Source: Trichococcus sp. K1Tr (GTDB lineage: Bacteria > Bacillota > Bacilli > Lactobacillales > Aerococcaceae). Taken from it: a stretch of DNA of 64,000 nucleotides. The notes under the pieces are model-generated. The model made no database searches, had not been told where the DNA came from, and saw only the letters and a list, made by a program, of their open reading frames with translations. Shown piece by piece: positions 36,339-45,547 of the stretch (positions are counted from its first letter, which is position 1; the number at the start of each line of letters is the position of its first letter). The translations under genes and the position numbers were made by a program. The stretch spans positions 1-64,000 of the forward strand of contig NZ_JAQMHR010000007.1 in the NCBI RefSeq assembly GCF_028309625.1, written 5' to 3'.

Positions 36339-36455
36339 TCAGATTTTTTCTTTCCAAGATGTTGCTGCCATTCCAAGAACTTTGCTTAGTGTATCGATAT
36401 TAAAGCCAGTCTTTCGCCACCATTTACGTGCAGCTTGCTCACCCTCTTTGATTTG
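36339..36455 (-). pseudogene. 3' relic of lacD (tagatose-1,6-bisphosphate aldolase)
   Basis: Just upstream of lacF the minus strand encodes [20 protein letters not shown] followed by [16 protein letters not shown] and a stop. This matches the C-terminus of LacD (EGEKAAREWLRTTGFENID..., ...TATSWKEKV type ending). No start or upstream part remains; an in-frame stop lies before residue 1. The stop is 20 bp from lacF, as expected for the ancestral lacABCDFEG order. Confidence 0.8.
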
Positions 36456-36582
36456 TATTAATTGATTTCAATTACTTACCCGCTAAATCCGTCCCCAGTA
36501 CAATAGCCATATTAATTTCTACTTACTAAAAATATTTTAATGATCTTACGAAGACAGTATGGAAAATCACAACTCATTTTCC

Positions 36583-36685
36583 CGGAAGCGTTTTTATTTC
36601 CTTATGCCCTCATTATAAACAGAACCAAACATAAAATCAATCTTTTTGTTCGTTTTTTTGTTTTATTTTTTTGTTTTTGTTCATT
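36583..36685 (-). promoter_or_regulatory. lacFEG promoter with cre-like box and LacR-type sites
   Basis: Minus strand -35 TTGATT (36635-36640), 17 bp, -10 TATAAT (36612-36617). Upstream are TTTTTGTTCGTTT (36643-36655), TTTTTGTTCATT (36674-36685) and a further TTTTTGTTTTTT, plus-strand T-rich repeats of the kind bound by DeoR-family repressors; the first equals the lacR-promoter site exactly. A cre-like CGGAAGCGTTTTTA (36583-36596) lies just after the start of transcription. The transcript first crosses the lacD relic. Confidence 0.7.
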
Positions 36686-36753
36686 AAATGTTTCTTTTTG
36701 TTTTTTAATATGGTAAAACAGCTTTTTTATTAGTGACACCACTTTACAAGTTA

Positions 36754-36810
36754 TAAAAAAACGCGCAACCGGATCAGCAGCATTTTGCTGGATCGATTGC
36801 GCGTTTTTTT
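36754..36810. terminator. bidirectional terminator between lac and the L,D-transpeptidase gene
   Basis: AAAAAAACGCGCAACCGGATCAGCAG-loop-TGCTGGATCGATTGCGCG-TTTTTTTT: a long stem with T-runs on both strands, ending the leftward 36.8-kb gene and insulating lac. Confidence 0.9.
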
Positions 36811-36827
36811 TACAGCTCCGAATTTCC

Positions 36828-39125
36828 TCAATAAATAACTACCGGGGTGCCCACCGAATACGTATAGAATAAAGTCCTGACTGCAGCTAAAGGTGTGTTC
36901 ACACAGCCGTGCGAACCATAAGTTAAATACAAATCCCCCCCATAGCCATGCGTTTGCCAAGAAGAATCATGTATCCCATATGCATTACCTAAAAACGGCA
37001 TCCAATACTGCACCGGTGAAACATAACCGGGACCAATCAATACACTTGGCGATTGTTTACTTAGGATTGAAAATAATCCTTTTGGAGTAGCATATCCCAG
37101 ATAGGGATTTCCGGTAATGACATCTGTTTCCACAATTTTTTGTATGCCGATGTATGACCACATTTTTTGCTGAGCGATGCTCAGAATAATATAACTGCCT
37201 CCGACATAATACCTTATACCGGATGTTGTCTGGAAATAACCTTGTTCCACAGTCCAGTTTGGTCCGAGGACAAGCGTAGGCTTCTTCACAAACGGTCGGC
37301 TCGTGTTTCCAGGTGCGGGTTCTCCCTTGGGTACGATTTTGATCTGCACAGCTTCAATGCGGTAGTCATAGCCTTCTGTCCCTGCAGAGGCGCCATTTTT
37401 TGCCCAATCCAACCAACCATAGTTTTGGGTATGGACACGATAATAAATGTTATAGTATTCTGCCATTTCTCCCGTTAACATTATTTTGACGGCCTCTAAA
37501 TACTTGCCCGTTCCTGTCGTTCCTGTCAATCCATCGTTTTGCGACCACCCTTGCCAACCAGATCCTTGCACATCGGCACTGTAGGCAACCGCCCCATCAT
37601 AGGGCTGCGAATCCAAACGAACCTTAATGGCTTCCAGGCGTTTGCTTTCCCCTAAAGTACCACTCAAAGCTCCATCAGACACATAGTTTTGCCAGCCTAC
37701 ATTTTGGACATGGCTAGAGTAAGAAAGAACAGGTTCCTCCCGCACAATAAAGCGATTGGCTGTTGATCCCGGTGCGCCTCCGCCTTTTTCAACAAGCTTA
37801 ATTTCAATGGCTTCGGTGCGATAGCTGTAGAATTCCGTCCCAGCGGATTCACCATTTTTGGCCCATCCGAGCCAACCAAATTTCTGCACATGCACCCGAT
37901 AATAAATATCATAGCGCTCTGCCATTTCTCCCGTCAGTTTTATTTCAATTGCTTCTAAACGTTTACCCATCCCTACAGTACCGCTTAATGCATCATTACC
38001 CACCCAATTCTGCCAACCTATACCTTGGACATGGGCTCGATAAGTAATCGAACCGGATGAAGGAAAATTTGTCCCTTTAATTTTGATGGCTTCTATCTGT
38101 CTGCTTTCTCCTGTCGTTCCGCTCAAGGCTCCATCCTCTACGTAATTTTGCCAGCCAATAGATTGGACATGTGTCGCATAAGACACACCTTCCCCCTTCT
38201 CCATATAGGCCTGCGCTGTGGGACTTGGAGCGATTCCATCTTTTTTCACAAGTTGAATTTCAATGGCTTCCAAACGATAGCCATAGCCCGAAGTTCCTGC
38301 AGACGCTCCATTCATCGCCCAATCCAACCAGCCAAAATTTTGGGAATGAACGCGATAATAGATATCATAAATTCCCGCCAAATCTCCGGTTAAATTGATG
38401 CGGATGGCTTCCAACCGTTTACTTTCCCCTATCGTTCCGGCTACCTGTCCATCAGAAACGGCTCCCATCCAGCCAATATTTTCGACATGCGTTTGATATT
38501 CGATTCCACCAGTTACCGGTGCAGTAACCAAGCTGATTTTTATTCCTTCTAAACGTTTCGCTTCGCCGATGGTACCGCTGGTAATGCCATCCTTCACCGC
38601 AGTTGTCCAACCATAGTTCTGGATGTGCGTTTGATATGATACTGACGGTGTTGTCAAATCAGCCGCAAGCATGGGCTTTACTTCCGGCTGATTAGCTAAA
38701 ATACTGCTTTCCTGTGCTTCAATTGAACTGTCTGTATTCGTAGTTTCACTGATTGAACTTCCAATCACGGTTGATTCAAGCTGTTCGGATGCTGAGGAAT
38801 CAATTGAATCACCGCTATCCAATTCTATACTTTTAGTTTCTTCATCGTTTTCCGAAACTTGATCTGAACTATCTGTATTTTCTGTCCCAGTAACCGCATT
38901 TTCCTCACTGCCCTGAATTGTTTGTTCTGTTGTCTGTTCTTCGCTTCCCGTATCCACAGGTGCTGAGGAATCAATTAGATCGTTTCTGTACACCTCTGCA
39001 CTATTTGCCTCAAAAATCTCACTTTGTCTTATTGCAGAACTATCTTCAACTGCGTACGCGAGTGCTGGTGATAAACTGTTAAAAATGAATGACCATAGAA
39101 TAATTATTTTACCAATCGCTTTCAT
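36828..39125 (-). CDS. secreted ChW-repeat L,D-transpeptidase
   Basis: A 765-residue exported protein. A signal peptide (IIILWSFIFNSLSPALAYA) is followed by a Ser/Thr/Glu-rich spacer (to about 160), nine ChW repeats (about 163-605) and a C-terminal YkuD L,D-transpeptidase domain with YGIHDSSW and the catalytic Cys in YGSHGCVNTPLAAV. YkuD enzymes form 3-3 cross-links in peptidoglycan or anchor proteins to it. ChW repeats (each about 45 residues, motif GW plus SGT plus RLEAI) are thought to bind the cell surface or carbohydrates. The nine repeats fall into three A-B-C triplets. Start chosen at 39125 after GGGGGAGAGGG. Confidence 0.85.
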   Translation of the reverse strand: MKAIGKIIILWSFIFNSLSPALAYAVEDSSAIRQSEIFEANSAEVYRNDLIDSSAPVDTGSEEQTTEQTIQGSEENAVTGTENTDSSDQVSENDEETKSIELDSGDSIDSSASEQLESTVIGSSISETTNTDSSIEAQESSILANQPEVKPMLAADLTTPSVSYQTHIQNYGWTTAVKDGITSGTIGEAKRLEGIKISLVTAPVTGGIEYQTHVENIGWMGAVSDGQVAGTIGESKRLEAIRINLTGDLAGIYDIYYRVHSQNFGWLDWAMNGASAGTSGYGYRLEAIEIQLVKKDGIAPSPTAQAYMEKGEGVSYATHVQSIGWQNYVEDGALSGTTGESRQIEAIKIKGTNFPSSGSITYRAHVQGIGWQNWVGNDALSGTVGMGKRLEAIEIKLTGEMAERYDIYYRVHVQKFGWLGWAKNGESAGTEFYSYRTEAIEIKLVEKGGGAPGSTANRFIVREEPVLSYSSHVQNVGWQNYVSDGALSGTLGESKRLEAIKVRLDSQPYDGAVAYSADVQGSGWQGWSQNDGLTGTTGTGKYLEAVKIMLTGEMAEYYNIYYRVHTQNYGWLDWAKNGASAGTEGYDYRIEAVQIKIVPKGEPAPGNTSRPFVKKPTLVLGPNWTVEQGYFQTTSGIRYYVGGSYIILSIAQQKMWSYIGIQKIVETDVITGNPYLGYATPKGLFSILSKQSPSVLIGPGYVSPVQYWMPFLGNAYGIHDSSWQTHGYGGDLYLTYGSHGCVNTPLAAVRTLFYTYSVGTPVVIY

Positions 39126-39599
39126 TCGCCCTCTCCCCCTCACCAAATCACCGAACTACAATCCATAAAAACGATATACATCATTTTACAACTTGTTACT
39201 CCCTGTAGGTCAAAACAAAGCAAATACCCCAGCCTCCTTGTAAACGGATTCATTTCGTGTCGAGAAATAACAGTGCCCGAAACAAGGTCAGCCCAGAAAA
39301 CAGCATACATCTGCTGACCTTTGTGCAGGATTTTGAACATTAAACTGAGCGAAAGTCAGATTAATGATTACTTGTAAACCGGCATTAGATATTTAGACAA
39401 TCACTAACATAACTATATCATTTATTCATGTAACCACCAAGAATGAGCGTTGCTTCAACTATGAGCGCTTCACTTTCCATCCTGGCCTGCTCGGTTTGCC
39501 CCAAAAAAAGAAAGCTTTGGCGCATTTCGAATGCACCAAAACTTTCTGATCTATAAATACAGGCTATTTTCAGCTGATTCGAAAGGCCTAAGGAGCAAT
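39126..39599. other. 474-bp intergenic region with terminator and inverted repeat
   Basis: No convincing gene. It holds the terminator of the next gene (39503-39547, stem AGAAAGCTTTGG...CCAAAACTTTCT, seven T on the minus strand) and a 9-bp inverted repeat AAGGTCAGC (39284-39292)/GCTGACCTT (39313-39321) upstream of the transpeptidase gene that could be an operator or leader hairpin. A clear promoter was not found. Confidence 0.6.
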
Positions 39600-41882
39600 C
39601 TATTCCGAAAAAAGGCTAGCCAGCACTTGCTCGGCGCTCTTATTTACGATTCCATCCGGATCGCTCAATAATGCATTGCCGGAAACATCCCACGTCATCT
39701 GGCTAAAGTCGGTTAAATAGGAATAACCCACCTTCACGCTCGGAAATTTATTATACCAGGCAGGATAATAAGTACTCATATATTGCTTCGCCAAACTGGC
39801 TGCAACACTGTTTGTATTACCGGACGGTGTGGGGGTGCCGTTTATCTGAACCCCTTTTGGAGTAGAGTGCACAATCACCAAACTCTTATCCGAAGCAACG
39901 CCCAACACCATATACACATGTCCAGCCGAACTCAAAATATCCCCCGGCTTGTACTGGCTGATTGTTGTTTTATACCTATAGGTTCCCCAGCCCCTGCCGG
40001 CGAAATTGCTTGATATGCCATCTGCCAACATCACGTAACCATCTTTATTGTTTGACGTATTTACAGTGTTGTAGATTGCCCAACCGATATAACCGGAGCA
40101 ATCAAGTCCATTGTGGATCTGATACAGTGTTTTCGTATAATCGTAGATTGATCCGTATTGATTGAAAAAGCTTTTCCATTGTGGACTGGCTCCCATGGTG
40201 ACGGCTTCTATACCTGAGCCCGTGTCCGCTTCATTCCATCCACCGCCCCAAACATATAATGTGCTTCCTACCGGCTCCAACGCCGTTTTAAGCAGATGCT
40301 TCAGCGTCAACTGATTTACTGGTGTTTGATCTCTTCTGTAGTATACATAACTGCCGTTGGTGGACAGCTTGCCTAAAATCGTATTTTGATTTATGCCACT
40401 GGTCCATAACTGTGACGAAGTCCCCGCCACTGATGCGATGAATTTATATGTTTCGCTCGGATTCAACGCTTTTTCATTGAAGCTAAGGTTAAAAATCAAC
40501 GGATCGCTTGTTGCTAAAATGGAAAGGTTTACCTGATGACCGCTGGTTGTGGATTGCATATACGCCGTAATGTTGCTGATGGGAGCTGCAACCCTTACAC
40601 CATTCACCAAAGTGCCATAGCTAAGCTGCGTTTTCAGTTGCACCTTTGTTGCACTCATTTGGTTTGCACTCATTACTTGCGTAGCAATCCCACCTAGCCT
40701 GACGAATGGAGTAGCTGTTGCCCCCGGAGCCACCTCGCCTTTTTTCACCAGTCTTATTTCGATGGCTTCTAAGCGATATCCCAAACCTTCTGTCCCTGCG
40801 GCTTCGCCATTTTTAGCCCAATCAAGCCATCCAAAATTTTGCGCGTGCACGCGGTAGTAAATATCAAAGTATCCCCCTATTTCTCCGCTCAAGTTAATTT
40901 CGATAGCTTCCAACCGCTTGGCTTCCCCTTCGGTGCCGCTGAATGCATTATCCTGCTTCCAAGCTTGCCAACCGTAATCCTGTACATGCGTACGGTACGA
41001 AATCGAACCTGCAAATGTTGAATCCGCCAGATTAATCTTAATGCCTTCCAATCGTTTGACTTCTCCTGTCGTTCCGCTCAATGCCCCAGAGGAAACGTAA
41101 TTTTGCCAACCGATGTTTTGTACATGAGTCTGGTAGGAAAGCGTAGGATATTTTACAAAAGGTCTCGCTGTGGCTCCCGGTGCAGCAGCGCCCTTTGTCA
41201 CCAACACAACTTCAATGGCTTCCAGGCGGTAGCTGTACCCAGCAGTCCCTGCGGGTTCTCCATTTTTTGTCCAATCTAGCCATCCGAAATTTTGCGCATG
41301 GACATGATAATAAACATCATATTTGGCCGCCATCTCACCTGTTAGATTAATTTTAATGGCTTCCAGACGCTTGCTTTCTCCAATCGTTCCGGCTGATTGG
41401 CCGTTCGAAACTGTATTCATCCAGCCATAGTTTTGGATATGTACCTGATAATCAATCCCCCCTGCTACCGGTGTATCGCCTAACTTGATTTCAATGGCTT
41501 CCAAACGTTTCGCCTGTCCTACGCTCCCGCTGGACTCCCCATCTCTAACTGCACCTTGCCAGCCAAAATCTTGAATATGCGTGCGATAGGATACAAAAGG
41601 AACTGCTTCATCCGCTACCGAAACAACACTCTTTACCTCCAACGAATCACCTGATTCACTATTTTCCGGCAATTCAGCTGAGCTGTCTGTTATCACTGAA
41701 CTGTCAGTGGCTTCTGATACTAAATCGACTGAACTGTCTATCGTTATTTCTTCAGCAAGCATATCGGCACTGACCGTTGAGTCAGCTTCGAAACCTTCCG
41801 TTGCTTGCACTAATGGAAACGCACTACCGAAAAAAAACATCCCTATCATCATTATCCGCCAAAATATCTTCAAATTTATCAC
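39600..41882 (-). CDS. secreted ChW-repeat protein with NlpC/P60-like peptidase domain
   Basis: A 760-residue exported protein: signal peptide (MMIGMFFFGSAFPLVQA), acidic Ser-rich spacer, six ChW repeats (about 94-389, two A-B-C triplets), a beta-rich linker (about 400-500) and a C-terminal cysteine peptidase-like domain. The latter has Cys in GLDCSGYIGWAIY (about 595), His in SAGHVYMVLG (about 654) and a VHSTPKG turn, the order expected in NlpC/P60 peptidoglycan endopeptidases, but it is longer and has WGGGWNEADTGSG before it. The GTG start at 41882 is only 2 bp after GGGAGAA, so the start is uncertain; a TTG three codons in is an alternative. cre-like box in the leader. Confidence 0.75.
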   Translation of the reverse strand: MINLKIFWRIMMIGMFFFGSAFPLVQATEGFEADSTVSADMLAEEITIDSSVDLVSEATDSSVITDSSAELPENSESGDSLEVKSVVSVADEAVPFVSYRTHIQDFGWQGAVRDGESSGSVGQAKRLEAIEIKLGDTPVAGGIDYQVHIQNYGWMNTVSNGQSAGTIGESKRLEAIKINLTGEMAAKYDVYYHVHAQNFGWLDWTKNGEPAGTAGYSYRLEAIEVVLVTKGAAAPGATARPFVKYPTLSYQTHVQNIGWQNYVSSGALSGTTGEVKRLEGIKINLADSTFAGSISYRTHVQDYGWQAWKQDNAFSGTEGEAKRLEAIEINLSGEIGGYFDIYYRVHAQNFGWLDWAKNGEAAGTEGLGYRLEAIEIRLVKKGEVAPGATATPFVRLGGIATQVMSANQMSATKVQLKTQLSYGTLVNGVRVAAPISNITAYMQSTTSGHQVNLSILATSDPLIFNLSFNEKALNPSETYKFIASVAGTSSQLWTSGINQNTILGKLSTNGSYVYYRRDQTPVNQLTLKHLLKTALEPVGSTLYVWGGGWNEADTGSGIEAVTMGASPQWKSFFNQYGSIYDYTKTLYQIHNGLDCSGYIGWAIYNTVNTSNNKDGYVMLADGISSNFAGRGWGTYRYKTTISQYKPGDILSSAGHVYMVLGVASDKSLVIVHSTPKGVQINGTPTPSGNTNSVAASLAKQYMSTYYPAWYNKFPSVKVGYSYLTDFSQMTWDVSGNALLSDPDGIVNKSAEQVLASLFSE

Positions 41883-41926
41883 TTCTCCCTACAGAATTTG
41901 TTCCATCCTGCCTCCCTAAAAACAAA

Positions 41927-41992
41927 CGAAAACGCTTACCATCATGAACTATGCTACTCTTCAATTATACACGAAATTGCATCTTTTTGAAA
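41927..41992 (-). promoter_or_regulatory. promoter and cre-like box of the NlpC/P60-like gene
   Basis: Minus strand -35 TTTCAA (41987-41992), 17 bp, extended -10 TGTATAAT (TATAAT 41964-41969). The cre-like GGTAAGCGTTTTCG (41927-41940, two mismatches) lies past the transcription start. After it a well-placed GGGAGG precedes a five-codon open frame (ATG to TAG) just before the main gene. Confidence 0.6.
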
Positions 41993-42034
41993 ATAAATCA
42001 ACAATTATTATTGATTCATTGATTTAATCAGCCA

Positions 42035-42063
42035 TAAAAAAATCCTTGCTTATGCAAGGATTT
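42035..42063 (-). terminator. terminator of the M4 peptidase gene
   Basis: On the minus strand AAATCCTTGC-ATAA-GCAAGGATTT followed by seven T in total, immediately after the stop. Confidence 0.85.
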
Positions 42064-42067
42064 CCAC

Positions 42068-45000
42068 TTAATTCAATTGCGTTCCGAATATTTGCACAGC
42101 GTATATATCTCCACCATTATAATGAACCCCAATGCCGACTTCTTTATAGTCGGCATTGATCATATTCGCATAATAATCTGAGCTGTTCACCCACATATCG
42201 AATATATAGGCAGCCATTTCTTCTTCACCTTGGGAATAGGTGGATATCGCCAGATTTTCGCCAATCGTTTTATAATCATACACATACGGTCTGCCTTCAA
42301 GAACCGTATCCCATTGACTTCCATCAGGACGCGTGTGAGAGAATAAGCTGGCCACTTCAACTGCACGGTTGGCGGCCGCCAGTTTTAGCGTATCATTTTC
42401 GCTTATAGTGTTCAACCCGTTTTCTGTCCGCAATCCATTTAGCAGTTCCATAATTTTATTTTCAACAACCACATAATTTATGCCCGCATCACTGTCAGTG
42501 CTCGGAATTGTTGCCAACGTTTCCGGTTTCTCTGCATAAGCTGTTCCCATCGTCCCGGGTGCATTGCCGCCTTTAGGAACCAATTGAATTTCTATTGCTT
42601 CCAAACGGTAAGCGTAGCCTGCGGTCCCGGCAGCTTCCCCATTCTTTGCCCAGTTCAACCAACCGAAGTTTTGTGCATGCACTCGGTAATTGACATCGTA
42701 GTATTCAGCCATTTCATCCGTCACTTTGATCCTGATGGCCTCCAGACGTTTCGCTTCGCTGGAAGTTCCACTGAATCCATTGTCGGAAACCCAATCTTGC
42801 CAGCCATAGTCCTGCACATGCGTTTGGTAGGAAATGGAACCGGGGTAAGGGGCGTTTTGCAGCTGTATTTTAATGCCTTCCAAGCGTTTCGCTTCGCCGA
42901 AAGTTCCACTCAACACGCCATCTGAAACGTAAGACTGCCAACCATAGTCCTGCACGTGCGTTGTGTAGGAGACTGTCAGCTTTTCGGTACTATCTATGAA
43001 AGCCTCAACGAATGGTGTTGCCGTGGGTCCTGGAGCGGACTCTCCTTTTTTCACCAAACGGATTTCGATAGCTTCCAGTCGATAACCATAACCCGCGGTT
43101 CCGGATGAGGCGCCATTCTTCGCCCAATCTAGCCAACCAAAGTTTTGTGCATGAACACGGTAATAGATGTCATACTGCTCTGCCGGTTCCCCGGTCAAAT
43201 TGATTTCGATGGCTTCCAGACGTTTCGCTTCATCTGTCGTTCCGCTCATGCCATCATTTTGCACCCAATCCAACCAACCATAGTTTTGAACATGTGTCCG
43301 ATATGAAAGGGCATCGGACAGGCTGCTCCCATCTCCAAAAAGGTTAATTTTAATGCCTTCAAGCCTCAAAGATTGCTCTGTGGTACCTGCAGATTGACCA
43401 TCCTTAACAGCTTCTTGCCAACCTATATTCTGAACATGGACACTGTATGATATGGAAAGGTTGGATTCTTTAACTGTTATCGTAATAGAAGCCGTTACAT
43501 CCCCAACACTGGCTGTGATGATTGCCTGCCCTATTCCCACTGCTGTAACTGTACCTTTATCATCGACAGTAGCAATAGAGGGGGCACTGCTTGACCAAAC
43601 AATTTGATAATTTATAGCTTCAAGAGGGATCACTGTAGCTTTAAGATCTAACATTTCATCCAGATACAGAGAAGCCTCTTTCTTATCCAGGCTGATGCCG
43701 GTAACAGGCTTCACCGATACTTGCCCAATACCGACTGCAGAAAAAGAACTGTTGATGGCTGCCATTTCAGCAGAATCCTGACCATACAAATCTATTGCTG
43801 CTTGGACTAGATAATTTTTTGCCTGGTCAAAATCGGTCATTTCTGTCATATATTGCACCAAAGCTCGGTAATAGATTTGAGCAGTCTTCTCCATTCCGAT
43901 ACTTTCCGCTACAAGATAACCTGCCTTGTTAAGGATACCTGAATTACTGTGGATCCCTCCCCAGTCGCCAGATTCTGTATCAGGAGAGCTGATATACTCA
44001 CTCATCTTCTCTGGTTGATTATAAAGTGCGGGATTCGCAAGGCTTCTCAAGGCATCCCCTGTTATATAAGGTGTATATATATCATCCCCGATCACCCAGT
44101 CAGCAGCAGCAAATGTCCAGCTACCTCCGGATTCCACATTATATTTATCATAGGTGGAAATGAGCACCCCGAATATGTCAGCCATTGATTCACTTAAAGC
44201 TCCGGATTCATTATGATAGGATAAATCAGCCGTATATTCGATTACCCCGTGAGTCATTTCATGCCCCACGACGTCCAGATCTCCGCTTAAATAGGTGAAG
44301 TTTAAGCCGTCACCGTCACCATAAATCATTTGGCTGCCCGACCAGAATGCATTGTTGTATTTCGTTGAATACTGCGTGGATGATACAACATTCATATAGT
44401 TGTCATCCAAGCTATTTCGATCAAATAAATTTTTATAAAAATCAATGGTGCGTTTCGCATTATACTGGGCACTGACAGCCGCTTTGTTATTTTCAGAAGA
44501 AAAAACATTACTCGTTGCTCTCACAAGGGTCTTACTTGACGTTCCACCGTTCATCGAATAGGTCTCGATGACATTCGTCGCCCTGTGCGTATCGTCCTGC
44601 ATATAATAATACGAACCGTCATAGTAAAGATTTAAAACCCTAATATTATTCAAAACGTCTAATCCAGATCCCATAACATTTGCATAACGGATATTACTTT
44701 CTGAATAAATAATATTACCTGAATAGGCATCTACGTAAACATCATAGTTTGCAATTTCTGGCGCCATAAAGGAAATTTTCACTTTATAGGTTTCATAGTT
44801 TTTGCCATCCTTAGTGATGATCACCTCCTCGACTGTAGGTGTTTCGCTCAAACTTTCATATGTATATTGTTTCTTGGCAATTTCTACTGCACTATTTTCG
44901 GCAATTCGTTCGCTAGCCGTTTTTTCTATTGATTGAATATCCGTCAAATCCCCGGTGACACTTGTAATAACGCCAGTTTCGTCAAAATGGACGCTCAAAG

Positions 45001-45502
45001 AGTTATTCTCCACCTTTATTCCGTCCACCACTTGGGCAAATTTTACATGGGTGTTGTTTATCGCATCTGTCCTCACTTCAGCAACCGCTAGTTGGGTATT
45101 GTCAGCCAAACCGATAGCCTGTTTCTTTTCCTGCAGAAACGTTTTTGCGGCTTCTTCACCGGGTAGCTGTGGCGTAGAAAGTTCACCTGATAGGAATATG
45201 GATCCAGTCTGTTTTCCCGGCGCAAAAGCCTCATTGCCGGTAACCTGCTCTATTTGAGCTTGGCCTATTTTTACTGGATCAATGGATTCTGCAAGCACTC
45301 TCTCACTCTCGCTTGAATCTTCTTCTCCCTCAGATTCAACTATACTGTCTATTTTGGTTTGAAGAAAAGTTGTCTCACTTCCTGCAACTTTAGAAAGTGC
45401 ACGTTGTTCATTACTTGGATGTCCAGCACTCTCATACAGGAAAGATGAAGTGAGGCCGATTATCATACATAAAGCGAACCCTAAGACCAATCGTTTTTTC
45501 AT
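42068..45502 (-). CDS. secreted M4 (thermolysin-like) metallopeptidase with Big_2, ChW repeats and CAP domain
   Basis: An 1144-residue exported protein, unusual in its domain mix. A signal peptide leads to an FTP/PepSY-type propeptide, then an M4 peptidase with the zinc site VVGHEMTHGVIEYTA (about 413) and the third ligand in NESGALSESMADIFG (about 432). A Big_2 immunoglobulin-like domain spans about 600-685 (VSVKPVTGISLDKKEASLYL). Six ChW repeats (about 690-985, two A-B-C triplets) follow and the C-terminus is a CAP/SCP domain (NGLRTENGLN, HTRPDGSQW, GENLA). It probably matures or degrades proteins at the cell surface. It may be cotranscribed with the two genes before it, as no terminator lies between them. 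Confidence 0.85.
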   Translation of the reverse strand: MKKRLVLGFALCMIIGLTSSFLYESAGHPSNEQRALSKVAGSETTFLQTKIDSIVESEGEEDSSESERVLAESIDPVKIGQAQIEQVTGNEAFAPGKQTGSIFLSGELSTPQLPGEEAAKTFLQEKKQAIGLADNTQLAVAEVRTDAINNTHVKFAQVVDGIKVENNSLSVHFDETGVITSVTGDLTDIQSIEKTASERIAENSAVEIAKKQYTYESLSETPTVEEVIITKDGKNYETYKVKISFMAPEIANYDVYVDAYSGNIIYSESNIRYANVMGSGLDVLNNIRVLNLYYDGSYYYMQDDTHRATNVIETYSMNGGTSSKTLVRATSNVFSSENNKAAVSAQYNAKRTIDFYKNLFDRNSLDDNYMNVVSSTQYSTKYNNAFWSGSQMIYGDGDGLNFTYLSGDLDVVGHEMTHGVIEYTADLSYHNESGALSESMADIFGVLISTYDKYNVESGGSWTFAAADWVIGDDIYTPYITGDALRSLANPALYNQPEKMSEYISSPDTESGDWGGIHSNSGILNKAGYLVAESIGMEKTAQIYYRALVQYMTEMTDFDQAKNYLVQAAIDLYGQDSAEMAAINSSFSAVGIGQVSVKPVTGISLDKKEASLYLDEMLDLKATVIPLEAINYQIVWSSSAPSIATVDDKGTVTAVGIGQAIITASVGDVTASITITVKESNLSISYSVHVQNIGWQEAVKDGQSAGTTEQSLRLEGIKINLFGDGSSLSDALSYRTHVQNYGWLDWVQNDGMSGTTDEAKRLEAIEINLTGEPAEQYDIYYRVHAQNFGWLDWAKNGASSGTAGYGYRLEAIEIRLVKKGESAPGPTATPFVEAFIDSTEKLTVSYTTHVQDYGWQSYVSDGVLSGTFGEAKRLEGIKIQLQNAPYPGSISYQTHVQDYGWQDWVSDNGFSGTSSEAKRLEAIRIKVTDEMAEYYDVNYRVHAQNFGWLNWAKNGEAAGTAGYAYRLEAIEIQLVPKGGNAPGTMGTAYAEKPETLATIPSTDSDAGINYVVVENKIMELLNGLRTENGLNTISENDTLKLAAANRAVEVASLFSHTRPDGSQWDTVLEGRPYVYDYKTIGENLAISTYSQGEEEMAAYIFDMWVNSSDYYANMINADYKEVGIGVHYNGGDIYAVQIFGTQLN

Positions 45503-45547
45503 AAAACCCCCCCTTAGGTCAGTTTGGATAATCCCTGTGAATGCGCC

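Noticed and set aside
39140-39340. 66-codon minus-strand frame upstream of the L,D-transpeptidase gene
   Set aside because: No ribosome site or recognisable domain; composition is that of intergenic sequence and it overlaps the start of the real gene.
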